DNA from: an uncultured Bacilli bacterium
Lineage (GTDB): Bacteria > Bacillota_I > Bacilli_A > RF39 > UBA660
Reading direction: 5' to 3'
Length of the DNA stretch: 8,040 bases
Assembly (NCBI GenBank): GCA_947623855.1
Contig: CANQHW010000051.1
Coordinates: 1-8,040, forward strand
This document shows, piece by piece, positions 1 to 5,679 of the stretch (its first letter is position 1; each line of letters begins with the position of its first letter). Below the pieces are notes generated by a model. It made no database searches. It was not told where the DNA came from and saw only the letters and a program-made list of their open reading frames with translations. Position numbers and translations under genes: made by a program.

Positions 1-50
1 CTTTTTGGCATGGGATACTTTTCCATTTATAACTTTCTATTAAAAATATC

Positions 51-80
51 TTGACTTTTAATAGTTAGTCACCCTATTAT
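51..80 (+). promoter_or_regulatory. Candidate sigma-A promoter for the 61-residue small protein
   Basis: A TTGACT -35 box (51-56) and a TATTAT -10 box (75-80) are separated by 18 bases, close to the vegetative consensus. Transcription would start near 87, giving an AT-rich leader of about 100 bases before the ATG at 187. A TATAAT at 157-162 lies closer to the gene but has no recognisable -35 and no TG extension, so I prefer the upstream site. I could not match a sporulation sigma factor consensus with confidence. A short inverted repeat (TGACT 52-56 / AGTCA 67-71) overlaps the -35, but it is too small to call an operator. Confidence 0.45.
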
Positions 81-186
81 AAATATAACATAGATTTTTC
101 TTAAGTAATAGTTTTTTTCATATAAATAATGTCAAAAGTAACGTTTTTGAGTAAAATATAATAGATACATAAAGGAGGTTATATAA

Positions 187-372
187 ATGTATTACTATGG
201 AAATAATGGTTACTATGGCGGAACTGGCTATGGTAATATGGGATGTTGTCCAACTCAAGGTTATGGATATAATCAAGGTTATGGCTTAGGAGCTGCAATA
301 TGGATTGTTTTATTTATCCTATTAGTAATAATTATTGGAGCTGGATGGTCTTTTAATAACAATAATAACTAA
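187..372 (+). CDS. Small Gly/Tyr-rich single-span membrane protein, YjcZ-like
   Basis: This is a 61-residue protein with a strong AAAGGAGG ribosome binding site (171-178) placed 8 bases before the ATG. Residues 1-33 are built of Tyr, Gly and Asn with repeated GYG/YYG units and a Cys-Cys pair at 20-21. Residues 36-52 form one hydrophobic helix containing VLFILLVIIIGAG, which closely resembles the VLFILLIIVGA core of the tiny YjcZ/SscA-type proteins of Bacilli, many of them annotated as sporulation-associated. The tail is five asparagines. Family members are often only 25-50 residues, so this is a long version with an extended low-complexity head. It is transcribed alone, with its own promoter and a terminator at its stop codon. 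The family link rests on the hydrophobic motif only. A role in spore assembly would be inference, and nothing else in the window points to sporulation. Confidence 0.75.
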   Translation: MYYYGNNGYYGGTGYGNMGCCPTQGYGYNQGYGLGAAIWIVLFILLVIIIGAGWSFNNNNN

Positions 373-397
373 AGAGAGACTTCTCTCTTTTTATTTT
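371..397 (+). terminator. Intrinsic terminator of the small-protein gene
   Basis: AAAGAGAG (371-378) pairs perfectly with CTCTCTTT (383-390) around the loop ACTT, and is followed by TTATTTT (391-397). The stem begins inside the TAA stop codon (370-372) of the preceding gene. The downstream T-rich part overlaps the -35 box proposed for the deformylase promoter, so the two transcription units are packed against each other. Confidence 0.75.
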
Positions 398-423
398 ACA
401 AAATAAAAATTTTTTGTTATAAT
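395..423 (+). promoter_or_regulatory. Sigma-A promoter of the peptide deformylase gene
   Basis: TTTACA (395-400) and TATAAT (418-423) are separated by exactly 17 bases: one mismatch in the -35 and a perfect -10. The start point would be near 430, leaving a leader of about 28 bases that contains the AGAGGTGG ribosome binding site (about 444-451). This gives deformylase its own transcription independent of the gene before it. Confidence 0.75.
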
Positions 424-457
424 ACCTCTAGTTTTAAAGAAAAAGAGGTGGGTATTA

Positions 458-1012
458 ATGCGTAAATTACCAAATATAACTATTTATGATGAGAAAGATA
501 AAATCTTACATAAAAAAAGTAATGAAGTAATATTTCCCTTAAGTAGTGAAGATAAACAAAATATTAAAGATATGCTATTATATTTAGAAATGAGTCAGAT
601 ACCCGAAGAATGCGAATACTATAATTTACGAGCAGGAATGGGTTTAGCTTATGTTCAAATAGGTATTTTAAAAAGAATATTTGTGATTGTAGAAGAATTA
701 GAAGATCATACATTTAGAAACTATGTTGTTATAAATCCAAAAATTATTAGTGAAAGTGAAGAAATGATTTATGTTGGAGAAGGTGAAGGTTGTTTAAGCG
801 TTAATAGAGAAGTCGAAGGCATTGTTCCAAGACATGCTCGAATTACTGTTAAAGCTTTCGATGAAAATGGCAACCCCTACACTATTCGGGTAAGAGAAGA
901 TATTGCTGTAGCTTTCCAACACGAAATGGATCATTTAAATGGTATCTTATTTACCGATAAAATTGATCCTAAAAACCCTTATAAAGATGCTGATAAAATG
1001 CGCGAATTATAA
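458..1012 (+). CDS. def: Peptide deformylase, type 2-like
   Basis: This cytoplasmic metalloenzyme removes the N-terminal formyl group from new polypeptides. All three deformylase motifs are present in the 184-residue protein. Motif 1 is GMGLAYVQ (60-67) with the catalytic Gln67. Motif 2 is EGCLS (110-114) with metal ligand Cys112. Motif 3 is HEMDH (155-159) with ligands His155 and His159 and catalytic Glu156. The length and the extra segment around residues 45-60 fit the Gram-positive type 2 group. Motif 1 usually reads GLAAPQ or similar; here the two residues before Gln are Tyr-Val. The ATG at 458 has an SD-like AGAGGTGG in front. The gene is monocistronic and convergent with the suf genes. 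The predicted function is secure; only the effect of the motif 1 change is open. Confidence 0.96.
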   Translation: MRKLPNITIYDEKDKILHKKSNEVIFPLSSEDKQNIKDMLLYLEMSQIPEECEYYNLRAGMGLAYVQIGILKRIFVIVEELEDHTFRNYVVINPKIISESEEMIYVGEGEGCLSVNREVEGIVPRHARITVKAFDENGNPYTIRVREDIAVAFQHEMDHLNGILFTDKIDPKNPYKDADKMREL

Positions 1013-1041
1013 AAAGAAGAATTTTTATTTCTTCTTTTTAT
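1009..1041 (+). terminator. Hairpin terminator overlapping the def stop codon
   Basis: ATAAAAAGAAGAA (1009-1021) is perfectly complementary to TTCTTCTTTTTAT (1029-1041), a 13-base-pair stem with a 7-base loop. The stem includes the whole TAA stop codon of def (1010-1012). It is almost all A-T pairs, and the run of T lies in the 3' arm rather than after it, so it may stop transcription less sharply than the other hairpins here. Confidence 0.6.
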
Positions 1042-1068
1042 CATAGTTTATACTATTTAAATAATAAA

Positions 1069-1100
1069 GCACTTGAATCAACCTAGTTGATATCAAGTGC
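1069..1100 (-). terminator. Intrinsic terminator of the suf transcript
   Basis: GCACTTGA (1069-1076) pairs with TCAAGTGC (1093-1100). ATCAAC (1077-1082) pairs with GTTGAT (1086-1091) around the loop CTA, leaving a single unpaired base at 1092. Read on the minus strand the hairpin begins 36 bases after the sufU stop codon and is followed by TTTATTATTT, as expected for Rho-independent termination. Nothing U-rich follows it on the plus strand, so it serves the minus-strand genes. Confidence 0.8.
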
Positions 1101-1136
1101 ACACCAATATTTAACTTTTTACAATATATAAATAAA

Positions 1137-1550
1137 TTATTTTTTTAGTTTTTCTATTATTTTTTCTACTCCATAATATGGTAATTTAGCACAAGTTTTA
1201 CGATTTTCTTGATTATGGATATCCCCATAACACGTGCTTAAATTTAATTTAGAACTAGGTGTACCATTATCAATAAATTCTTTATAATCTTGAATATAAT
1301 CTGCTACTTCTTCTAAAGTCTTACCAATTAATTCTTGTAACATAATACTTGCGGAAGATGTGGCCACTGCACAAGCTTCTCCATCAAAATACCCATCAAT
1401 TATTTTATTATCTTTAACCTTTAGATAGATATTTAAATTATCTATACAAGAAGCATTATTACTATTTGCAGTTAAGTATTCTTGTTCATCCTTTTTTTCT
1501 TTATGAAAAGGATGTAAATAATTATCCATAATTATTTCTCTATTATTCAT
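1137..1550 (-). CDS. sufU: SufU-type sulfur acceptor / Fe-S cluster assembly protein
   Basis: SufU accepts sulfur from the SufS persulfide during Fe-S cluster assembly. In Bacillus it is a zinc-dependent sulfurtransferase. This 137-residue protein keeps the four usual zinc/active-site positions: Cys35 and Asp37 (SCID), Cys60 (GEAC) and Cys120 (KTCAKL). The opening IIMDNYLHP matches the start of the family. The usual Cys-Gly-Asp reads Cys-Ile-Asp, and there is an extra Cys107. The ATG overlaps the sufS stop codon by one base (TAATG), so translation is coupled and the two proteins are probably made in similar amounts. A terminator follows directly. Family assignment is strong. Whether it works as a scaffold or as a sulfur transferase cannot be read from the sequence. 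Confidence 0.93.
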   Translation of the reverse strand: MNNREIIMDNYLHPFHKEKKDEQEYLTANSNNASCIDNLNIYLKVKDNKIIDGYFDGEACAVATSSASIMLQELIGKTLEEVADYIQDYKEFIDNGTPSSKLNLSTCYGDIHNQENRKTCAKLPYYGVEKIIEKLKK

Positions 1551-2746
1551 TAAATCATCTCTTTTAATATTTTTTCTCTATTACTTAATAAACTTACTAA
1601 TTTATCTATTTCTTCTTTGGTATTATAAAAATATAAACTAATTCTTACCGTATTTTTAACTCCTATTTTATCTTTTAAAATCTTAGCACAATGGTTTCCT
1701 GCTCGAACACAGATATTATATTTATTTAAATAAACTGCAATATCTTGACTAAATATACCCTCAATATTAAAAGCTACTATTCCTGAGTCACTTTCTTCAT
1801 TTACAATATCAATATCTTTAATCGTTTTTAATTTAGTAAGTAGATATCTTCTTAAATCTTGTTCATAATAACTAATATTATCTAAACCAATTTTTTGTAA
1901 ATATTTCGCCGCCGCTCCTAAACCTATCGCTCCCGCAATATTAGGAGTTCCAGCTTCTAAACGAAATGGTAATTCTTTTAAAATTACTTCATCTTCATTA
2001 TCAAAAGATTCATTCATTCCGCCCCCTAAATTAACCGGTAGTAATTCATTTAATAATTCTTTTTTACCATATAATACTCCAATCCCCGTTGGGCCACACA
2101 TCTTATGTCCTGAGAAGACTAAAAAGTCCACATCAGAATCTGTTACATCCACTTTTCTATGGGCAATACTTTGGGAAGCATCAACAACCATAAAAATATT
2201 ATTTTGATGGGCTAAAGAAGATATTTCTTTAATAGGTCTTACATCCCCTATAACATTAGTTATCTCCGCTAAAGAAATAACTTTAGTTCTCGGAGTTATA
2301 CATCTTTGAATATTTTCTATTGTTACATAATTATTATCATCTAAATCTACATATTTAATAACAATCCCATTAGTTTTAGCTAATCTAAACCAAGGTAAAA
2401 TATTCGAAGCATGTTCACTTTTACTAATAATTACTTCATCGCCCGCTTCTAAAAGATTAGTAAAGAATCCATTAACAATCATATTTAAAGAATCGGTTGC
2501 TCCACTAGTAAAGATTATTTCTTCTCTATTTTTAGCATTAATAAAATCTTTAATAATATTACGAGCTTTTTCATATTCTTGATCTACTTTTAAAGAAATA
2601 TCATAATCTCCCCGATGGGCATTACCAGAATAATTACTATAATAATCTGTTATAGCTTCAATTACCTCATAAGGTTTAAAAGTCGTTGCTCCATTATCAA
2701 AATAGATAATATCTTGTTTCAGCATGGGAAAATCTTCTCTATTCAT
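1550..2746 (-). CDS. sufS: Cysteine desulfurase, SufS family
   Basis: This PLP enzyme converts cysteine to alanine and passes a persulfide to an acceptor, here SufU. The 398-residue length is normal. Visible landmarks are the N-terminal YFDNGATTFKP (15-25), TSGATDSLN (80-88), the cofactor-stacking His112 in SEHASN, Asp189 and Gln192 in VVDASQS, the PLP lysine Lys215 in SGHK, AGTPNI (265-270) and the active-site Cys353 in RAGNHCAK. The last motif is RxGHHCAxP in classic SufS. Here the first His is Asn351 and the Pro is replaced by Ile355. The ATG follows an exceptionally strong ribosome binding site. The gene lies directly before sufU; no sufB, sufC or sufD gene flanks the pair. The persulfide may also feed tRNA thiolation, which is inference. 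Confidence 0.95.
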   Translation of the reverse strand: MNREDFPMLKQDIIYFDNGATTFKPYEVIEAITDYYSNYSGNAHRGDYDISLKVDQEYEKARNIIKDFINAKNREEIIFTSGATDSLNMIVNGFFTNLLEAGDEVIISKSEHASNILPWFRLAKTNGIVIKYVDLDDNNYVTIENIQRCITPRTKVISLAEITNVIGDVRPIKEISSLAHQNNIFMVVDASQSIAHRKVDVTDSDVDFLVFSGHKMCGPTGIGVLYGKKELLNELLPVNLGGGMNESFDNEDEVILKELPFRLEAGTPNIAGAIGLGAAAKYLQKIGLDNISYYEQDLRRYLLTKLKTIKDIDIVNEESDSGIVAFNIEGIFSQDIAVYLNKYNICVRAGNHCAKILKDKIGVKNTVRISLYFYNTKEEIDKLVSLLSNREKILKEMI

Positions 2747-2750
2747 AAAT

Positions 2751-2760
2751 CCACCTCCTC
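2751..2760 (-). promoter_or_regulatory. Strong Shine-Dalgarno site of sufS
   Basis: On the minus strand this reads GAGGAGGTGG, followed by ATTT and the ATG at 2746. It is the longest match to the 16S anti-SD sequence in the window. It fixes the sufS start and predicts high translation of the desulfurase. Confidence 0.85.
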
Positions 2761-2835
2761 TTATTCTTCTATTATTATTTTATTCGCAACTAAGATGCCC
2801 AAAGTATATAAAATCCCTAAGAAAAATAAAATTTT
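2761..2835 (-). other. Unexplained 24-codon hydrophobic open frame in the sufS leader
   Basis: On the minus strand a frame runs open for 24 codons between a stop at 2836-2838 and a TAA at 2761-2763, which abuts the sufS ribosome binding site. It would encode a membrane-like peptide (FFLGILYTLGILVA followed by NKIIIEE). There is no ATG or GTG in it. Only a TTG and some ATT/ATA codons could serve as starts, and none has a ribosome binding site. Its GGG, GGC and GCG codons stand out in an otherwise A/T-only spacer. It may be the decayed tail of a lost membrane-protein gene, a leader element, or chance. An overlapping plus-strand frame that ends at 2839 is mostly antisense to sufS and I do not regard it as a gene. 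Confidence 0.25.
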
Positions 2836-2837
2836 TT

Positions 2838-2860
2838 AAAAAACAATAGATATTCTATCA
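2838..2860 (-). terminator. Weak terminator-like hairpin after the thioredoxin-like gene
   Basis: On the minus strand TGATAGA and TCTATTG (2860-2854 and 2850-2844) can pair over seven positions, two of them G-U, around the loop ATA. Six T follow at 2843-2838. The stem is short and A/U-rich. It coincides with the proposed -10 box of the suf promoter, so only one of the two interpretations may be right, or it may act as a leaky boundary that lets upstream transcription reach suf. Confidence 0.3.
2852..2860 (-). promoter_or_regulatory. Candidate extended -10 promoter for sufSU
   Basis: On the minus strand this reads TGATAGAAT, that is TGn followed by TAGAAT, one mismatch from TATAAT. No convincing -35 lies about 17 bases upstream. 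Transcription would start near 2845, giving a leader of roughly 100 bases before sufS. It would let the sulfur genes be expressed apart from the ABC transporter genes before them. Confidence 0.4.
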
Positions 2861-2882
2861 CATTTTTAACAATTTAGAAAGA

Positions 2883-3437
2883 TTATCTTAAATAAAATAA
2901 ATCTATAAAAGAAGCAATAATATCTTTACTTTGATTACCGGAAATACTTTTAAAAACATTACCATCTTTAATAATATAAGTTGATGGAGTTTCATCTATA
3001 TAAACATAATCATATAAATCTTCTATTTCTTTATTACTCATATTAGTAGTACTTAAACGATATATTTTTAAATCTAAATCTTCTAAAACTTCTTTTAAAA
3101 CAGGTTCAAAAGCAATACAAAAACTACAATCATCTTTCACAATAACTACTATATGTTTTTGACTACTTTTAAATAAATTTTTAAATTCAGAAAAATTTAT
3201 ATCAGTTAAGGTATTAGTTAATTCTTTTTGTTTAACATTATCATCTACTTTAACATTAGGAGTTGGTTGCAGAGAATCATCTATTAAAGATGTACCATAA
3301 TCTATATCTTCATCTGGAAGATTAGGATAATCAAACTCACTTAAATTATGACGATTAGTAATTAAATACCCAATTGTTACTCCAATTAAAATAACTATTA
3401 CAAGACCTAATATTTTAATAATTAAACTTTTTTTCAT
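2883..3437 (-). CDS. Membrane-anchored thioredoxin-like protein with a CxxC motif
   Basis: This 184-residue protein has one N-terminal hydrophobic helix (about 6-26) behind a Lys-rich start, then a polar acidic linker (about 30-78), then a thioredoxin-like domain (about 80-184). The domain shows a hydrophobic strand IVVIV before the active-site CSFC (104-107). The expected cis-proline follows at Pro151 in ETPSTYIIKDG. No lipobox Cys is visible, so it should be an N-in signal anchor with the redox domain outside the membrane. It resembles the small thioredoxin-like accessory proteins of Bacillota found with peptide export or disulfide formation, but I cannot name the subfamily. The ATG lies two bases after the permease stop, and its ribosome binding site (GAGGAAG) is made of the last permease codons, so the two are translationally coupled. 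Substrate unknown. Confidence is high for the fold and low for the role. Confidence 0.82.
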   Translation of the reverse strand: MKKSLIIKILGLVIVILIGVTIGYLITNRHNLSEFDYPNLPDEDIDYGTSLIDDSLQPTPNVKVDDNVKQKELTNTLTDINFSEFKNLFKSSQKHIVVIVKDDCSFCIAFEPVLKEVLEDLDLKIYRLSTTNMSNKEIEDLYDYVYIDETPSTYIIKDGNVFKSISGNQSKDIIASFIDLFYLR

Positions 3438-3439
3438 AT

Positions 3440-4762
3440 TTACACTTCCTCTTTATTTTTTAAAGATTTAAAGACTTTTTTCCATAAATCTTTTGAAGAA
3501 TAATTTAATATTCCCACTTTATATACTCTTATACCATATCTAAATAAAAGAAAACAAGATATTAAAAGAATAAAGACACTTCCCCATAATTCAAAAATAG
3601 TCGTTTCTCCTAACCAAAATAAAGTAGGAGCAACTAAGGCAGATAAGAAAGGAATGAAACTTACAATTTTAATAAATAAAGATCCTTTAAAAACACTAGC
3701 CATTATTCCTAGGTAATAACCAGCCATCAAGATAAGCATTAAAGGGGTTTGTAATTGTTGATAATCTTCAATACTCGTCGTCATACTAGCTAGGATAGAT
3801 GCTAGTAGCGCATAGATTAAGAAACTTAAAATAAATAATACTATTACCGGAAATAAAGACTTTATAATTAAACTTAACATACCACTATTTTTAAGCATAT
3901 CTACTAATTCGTTTAAATTAGCCCCTGCTATCATACTACCAGTTAAACTACCATTAATTAAATATCTAATTAATAAAGCAAGACCGCCATATACTAACAT
4001 TAAACCTAACTGTATTAAAGCAAATAAAGTAGAAGAAACTATTTTGGAAAATAGATGAGCTTCGGGGCTCACATTAGAAATAATTATTTCCATCCCTCTA
4101 GTAGATTTTTCATCATTTATTTCAGCCCCAATCATTTGCGTCAATAAAACTATTAAGATAAAGAAAGGAACTAAGAAAATCATAATAATCCCTGCACTCA
4201 TAATATCTTTAGCTTCGCTATCTTCAGATTCCGAATTAACAATAATATTTTCAATATTTATAGGAGATGAAATACTTGCTAAAACTTCCGGATCAATATT
4301 AGAATTGACAAGGGCATACTCACTTTTAACAGTATTTAAAGAACTATTTATAAGTTCTCTTACTACTAAATCTAAAGGTTCATAACTATATACCTTAGCA
4401 TCCATATAATTAGTATCACTCTTAGTTAAGTAAATAACAATATCATCATGTCCTTCTTCTATTTTTTTAGTTAGAGCATTAATTTCTTCGCTACTATTTT
4501 CCACAGTATAATTAGCCATATCACTAACCGTATCTTTAATAGTATTAAAATAATTTTCAAAAGAATTATATACCCCTACTTCATCTAAAACATAAATATT
4601 TTTTTCGTTCTTAAAGTCTCCACCAAACATATTTATAATAGAATCAATATTAACTATAGCTACTAATAAAACTAATAATAAAATATTTACTACTTTAAAC
4701 CATTTGGTATTAGTCTTTTTAGCTAAACTTTGTTTAATTAAGAATTTAGTTTTCTTTTTCAT
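3440..4762 (-). CDS. ABC-2 type transporter permease, NatB/YhaP-like
   Basis: This is the membrane subunit of the exporter whose ATPase precedes it. With the ATG at 4762 it has 440 residues. There is one helix at about 24-45, a large soluble loop probably outside the membrane (about 48-186), then hydrophobic segments at about 188-213, 241-269, 300-325, 340-358, 366-384 and 391-409. After the second helix stands NDEKSTRGMEIIISNVSP (216-233), the signature of the NatB/ABC2_membrane_3 group. A GTG three codons upstream (4771) is in frame, but the ATG is better placed: AGGTG (4769-4773) sits six bases before it. The gene overlaps the ATPase gene by 17 bases. Homologues export Na+ or are uncharacterised, so the substrate cannot be predicted. 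Confidence 0.88.
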   Translation of the reverse strand: MKKKTKFLIKQSLAKKTNTKWFKVVNILLLVLLVAIVNIDSIINMFGGDFKNEKNIYVLDEVGVYNSFENYFNTIKDTVSDMANYTVENSSEEINALTKKIEEGHDDIVIYLTKSDTNYMDAKVYSYEPLDLVVRELINSSLNTVKSEYALVNSNIDPEVLASISSPINIENIIVNSESEDSEAKDIMSAGIIMIFLVPFFILIVLLTQMIGAEINDEKSTRGMEIIISNVSPEAHLFSKIVSSTLFALIQLGLMLVYGGLALLIRYLINGSLTGSMIAGANLNELVDMLKNSGMLSLIIKSLFPVIVLFILSFLIYALLASILASMTTSIEDYQQLQTPLMLILMAGYYLGIMASVFKGSLFIKIVSFIPFLSALVAPTLFWLGETTIFELWGSVFILLISCFLLFRYGIRVYKVGILNYSSKDLWKKVFKSLKNKEEV

Positions 4763-5651
4763 ATGCTTCACCTACTATACTTACAAATATTTCATTTAAA
4801 GATGGTTCTTCTACAACAAACTTAGTAATATTTTTACTTTTTTTAACGACCTCAAATACTTGAGGAACTATACTATTATCATCAATTTTCACAACTATTT
4901 CTTTAGCATCTTCTTCAATTTTATTAACCCCTTTAATATTTTTAATCTTTTCGGTATCAATATCTCCAATAATATGAATATTCTTTTTCCCAAAATCTCT
5001 CTTTATTTTTTTAAGATTACCTTGTAAAACACTTTTCCCATTTACTAAAACAATTAAATTTTCACAAAATTGTTCTACTTGTTCCATCCGGTGCGAAGAA
5101 AATATTATCATACTTCCCCTTTTTTTACATAATCTAATAGCTTGCATAAATAATTCGGCATTTATGGGATCTAATCCGGAGAATGGTTCATCTAAAATAA
5201 GTAATTTCGGATTATTAATAAGTGCGGTGATAAACTGTACTTTTTGTTGATTCCCTTTACTTAATTCTTTAATCTTTCTATTTTTATATTCCGTAATACC
5301 AAAAAACTCTAACCATTCATCAAGTCTTTTCTCGACTTCTTCTTTAGTTAAACCTTTTAAAACCCCATAATATATGGCTTGTTCTAAAACAGTTAACTTA
5401 GTAAGTAAACTTCTTTCTTCCGTAAGAAAGCCGATATTATCAGTTACAGAGTAATCAATTGGTTTATCATCTAAAGTAATACTACCAGCATTTTTAGATA
5501 GAAGTCCAATGATCATCCGAAATGTTGTAGTCTTTCCGGCCCCATTAACTCCTAGAAGCCCAAATATTTCGCCTTCTTTAACAGTAAATGATAAATTATC
5601 TACAGCTTTAAAATTACCATAATATTTTGTAACATTTTCTACTTTTAACAT
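4746..5651 (-). CDS. ABC transporter ATP-binding protein, NatA/YhaQ-like
   Basis: This 301-residue cytoplasmic ATPase powers the ABC-2 permease encoded next. It carries Walker A GVNGAGKT (34-41), the signature LSKGNQQK (130-137), Walker B LLILDEP (150-156), the D-loop SGLDP and the switch His187 in SSHRMEQ. At the Q-loop it reads IGFLTEERSLL (73-83), the variant of the YhaQ/COG4152 branch, where PEERGLY replaces the usual Gln-containing loop. Residues about 220-295 form an extra C-terminal domain of the DUF4162 type, ending in EEPSLNEIFV. The ATG is preceded by AGGTGA (5659-5664). Walker B, signature and switch residues are intact, so it should be active. It is an exporter by family, with substrate unknown. 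Confidence 0.92.
   Translation of the reverse strand: MLKVENVTKYYGNFKAVDNLSFTVKEGEIFGLLGVNGAGKTTTFRMIIGLLSKNAGSITLDDKPIDYSVTDNIGFLTEERSLLTKLTVLEQAIYYGVLKGLTKEEVEKRLDEWLEFFGITEYKNRKIKELSKGNQQKVQFITALINNPKLLILDEPFSGLDPINAELFMQAIRLCKKRGSMIIFSSHRMEQVEQFCENLIVLVNGKSVLQGNLKKIKRDFGKKNIHIIGDIDTEKIKNIKGVNKIEEDAKEIVVKIDDNSIVPQVFEVVKKSKNITKFVVEEPSLNEIFVSIVGEAYEKEN
4769..4774 (-). promoter_or_regulatory. Ribosome binding site that decides the permease start
   Basis: On the minus strand TAGGTG lies six bases before the ATG at 4762, inside the end of the ATPase gene. The competing GTG codon at 4771 is part of this site and has no separate site upstream. I therefore place the permease start at 4762. Confidence 0.6.
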
Positions 5652-5670
5652 ACTTGTTTCACCTACCTAG

Positions 5671-5679
5671 ATTATACCA
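5671..5679 (-). promoter_or_regulatory. Candidate extended -10 promoter before the ABC transporter genes
   Basis: On the minus strand this reads TGGTATAAT, a perfect -10 with a TGn extension, overlapping the stop codon of the AlkD-like gene (5672-5674). No good -35 is visible. The start point would fall near 5664, at the ribosome binding site itself, so the leader would be only about 13 bases. That is short, and the match may be fortuitous in such AT-rich DNA. Confidence 0.35.

Noticed and set aside
1..54. A plus-strand frame open from the left edge to a TGA at 52-54, and a minus-strand ATG at 24-26 reading off the left edge.
   Set aside because: Either could be the end or start of a flanking gene, but each is under 20 codons, has no supporting motif or good ribosome binding site, and all three plus-strand frames look equally protein-like over this distance.
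157..162. TATAAT close to the 61-residue gene as its main promoter.
   Set aside because: No -35-like sequence at 16-18 bases and no TG extension; such hexamers are frequent by chance in this AT-rich DNA.
2615..2839. Plus-strand open frame of 74 codons.
   Set aside because: Most of it is antisense to the start of sufS, it has no ribosome binding site, and its composition mirrors the sufS codons.
2747..2882. A riboswitch or other structured RNA in the suf leader.
   Set aside because: I found no conserved riboswitch or T-box elements and no strong stems apart from the short A/U hairpin at 2844-2860.
4760..4771. GTG at 4771 as the permease start.
   Set aside because: The ATG three codons later has a properly spaced AGGTG, while the GTG is itself part of that site and has no site of its own.
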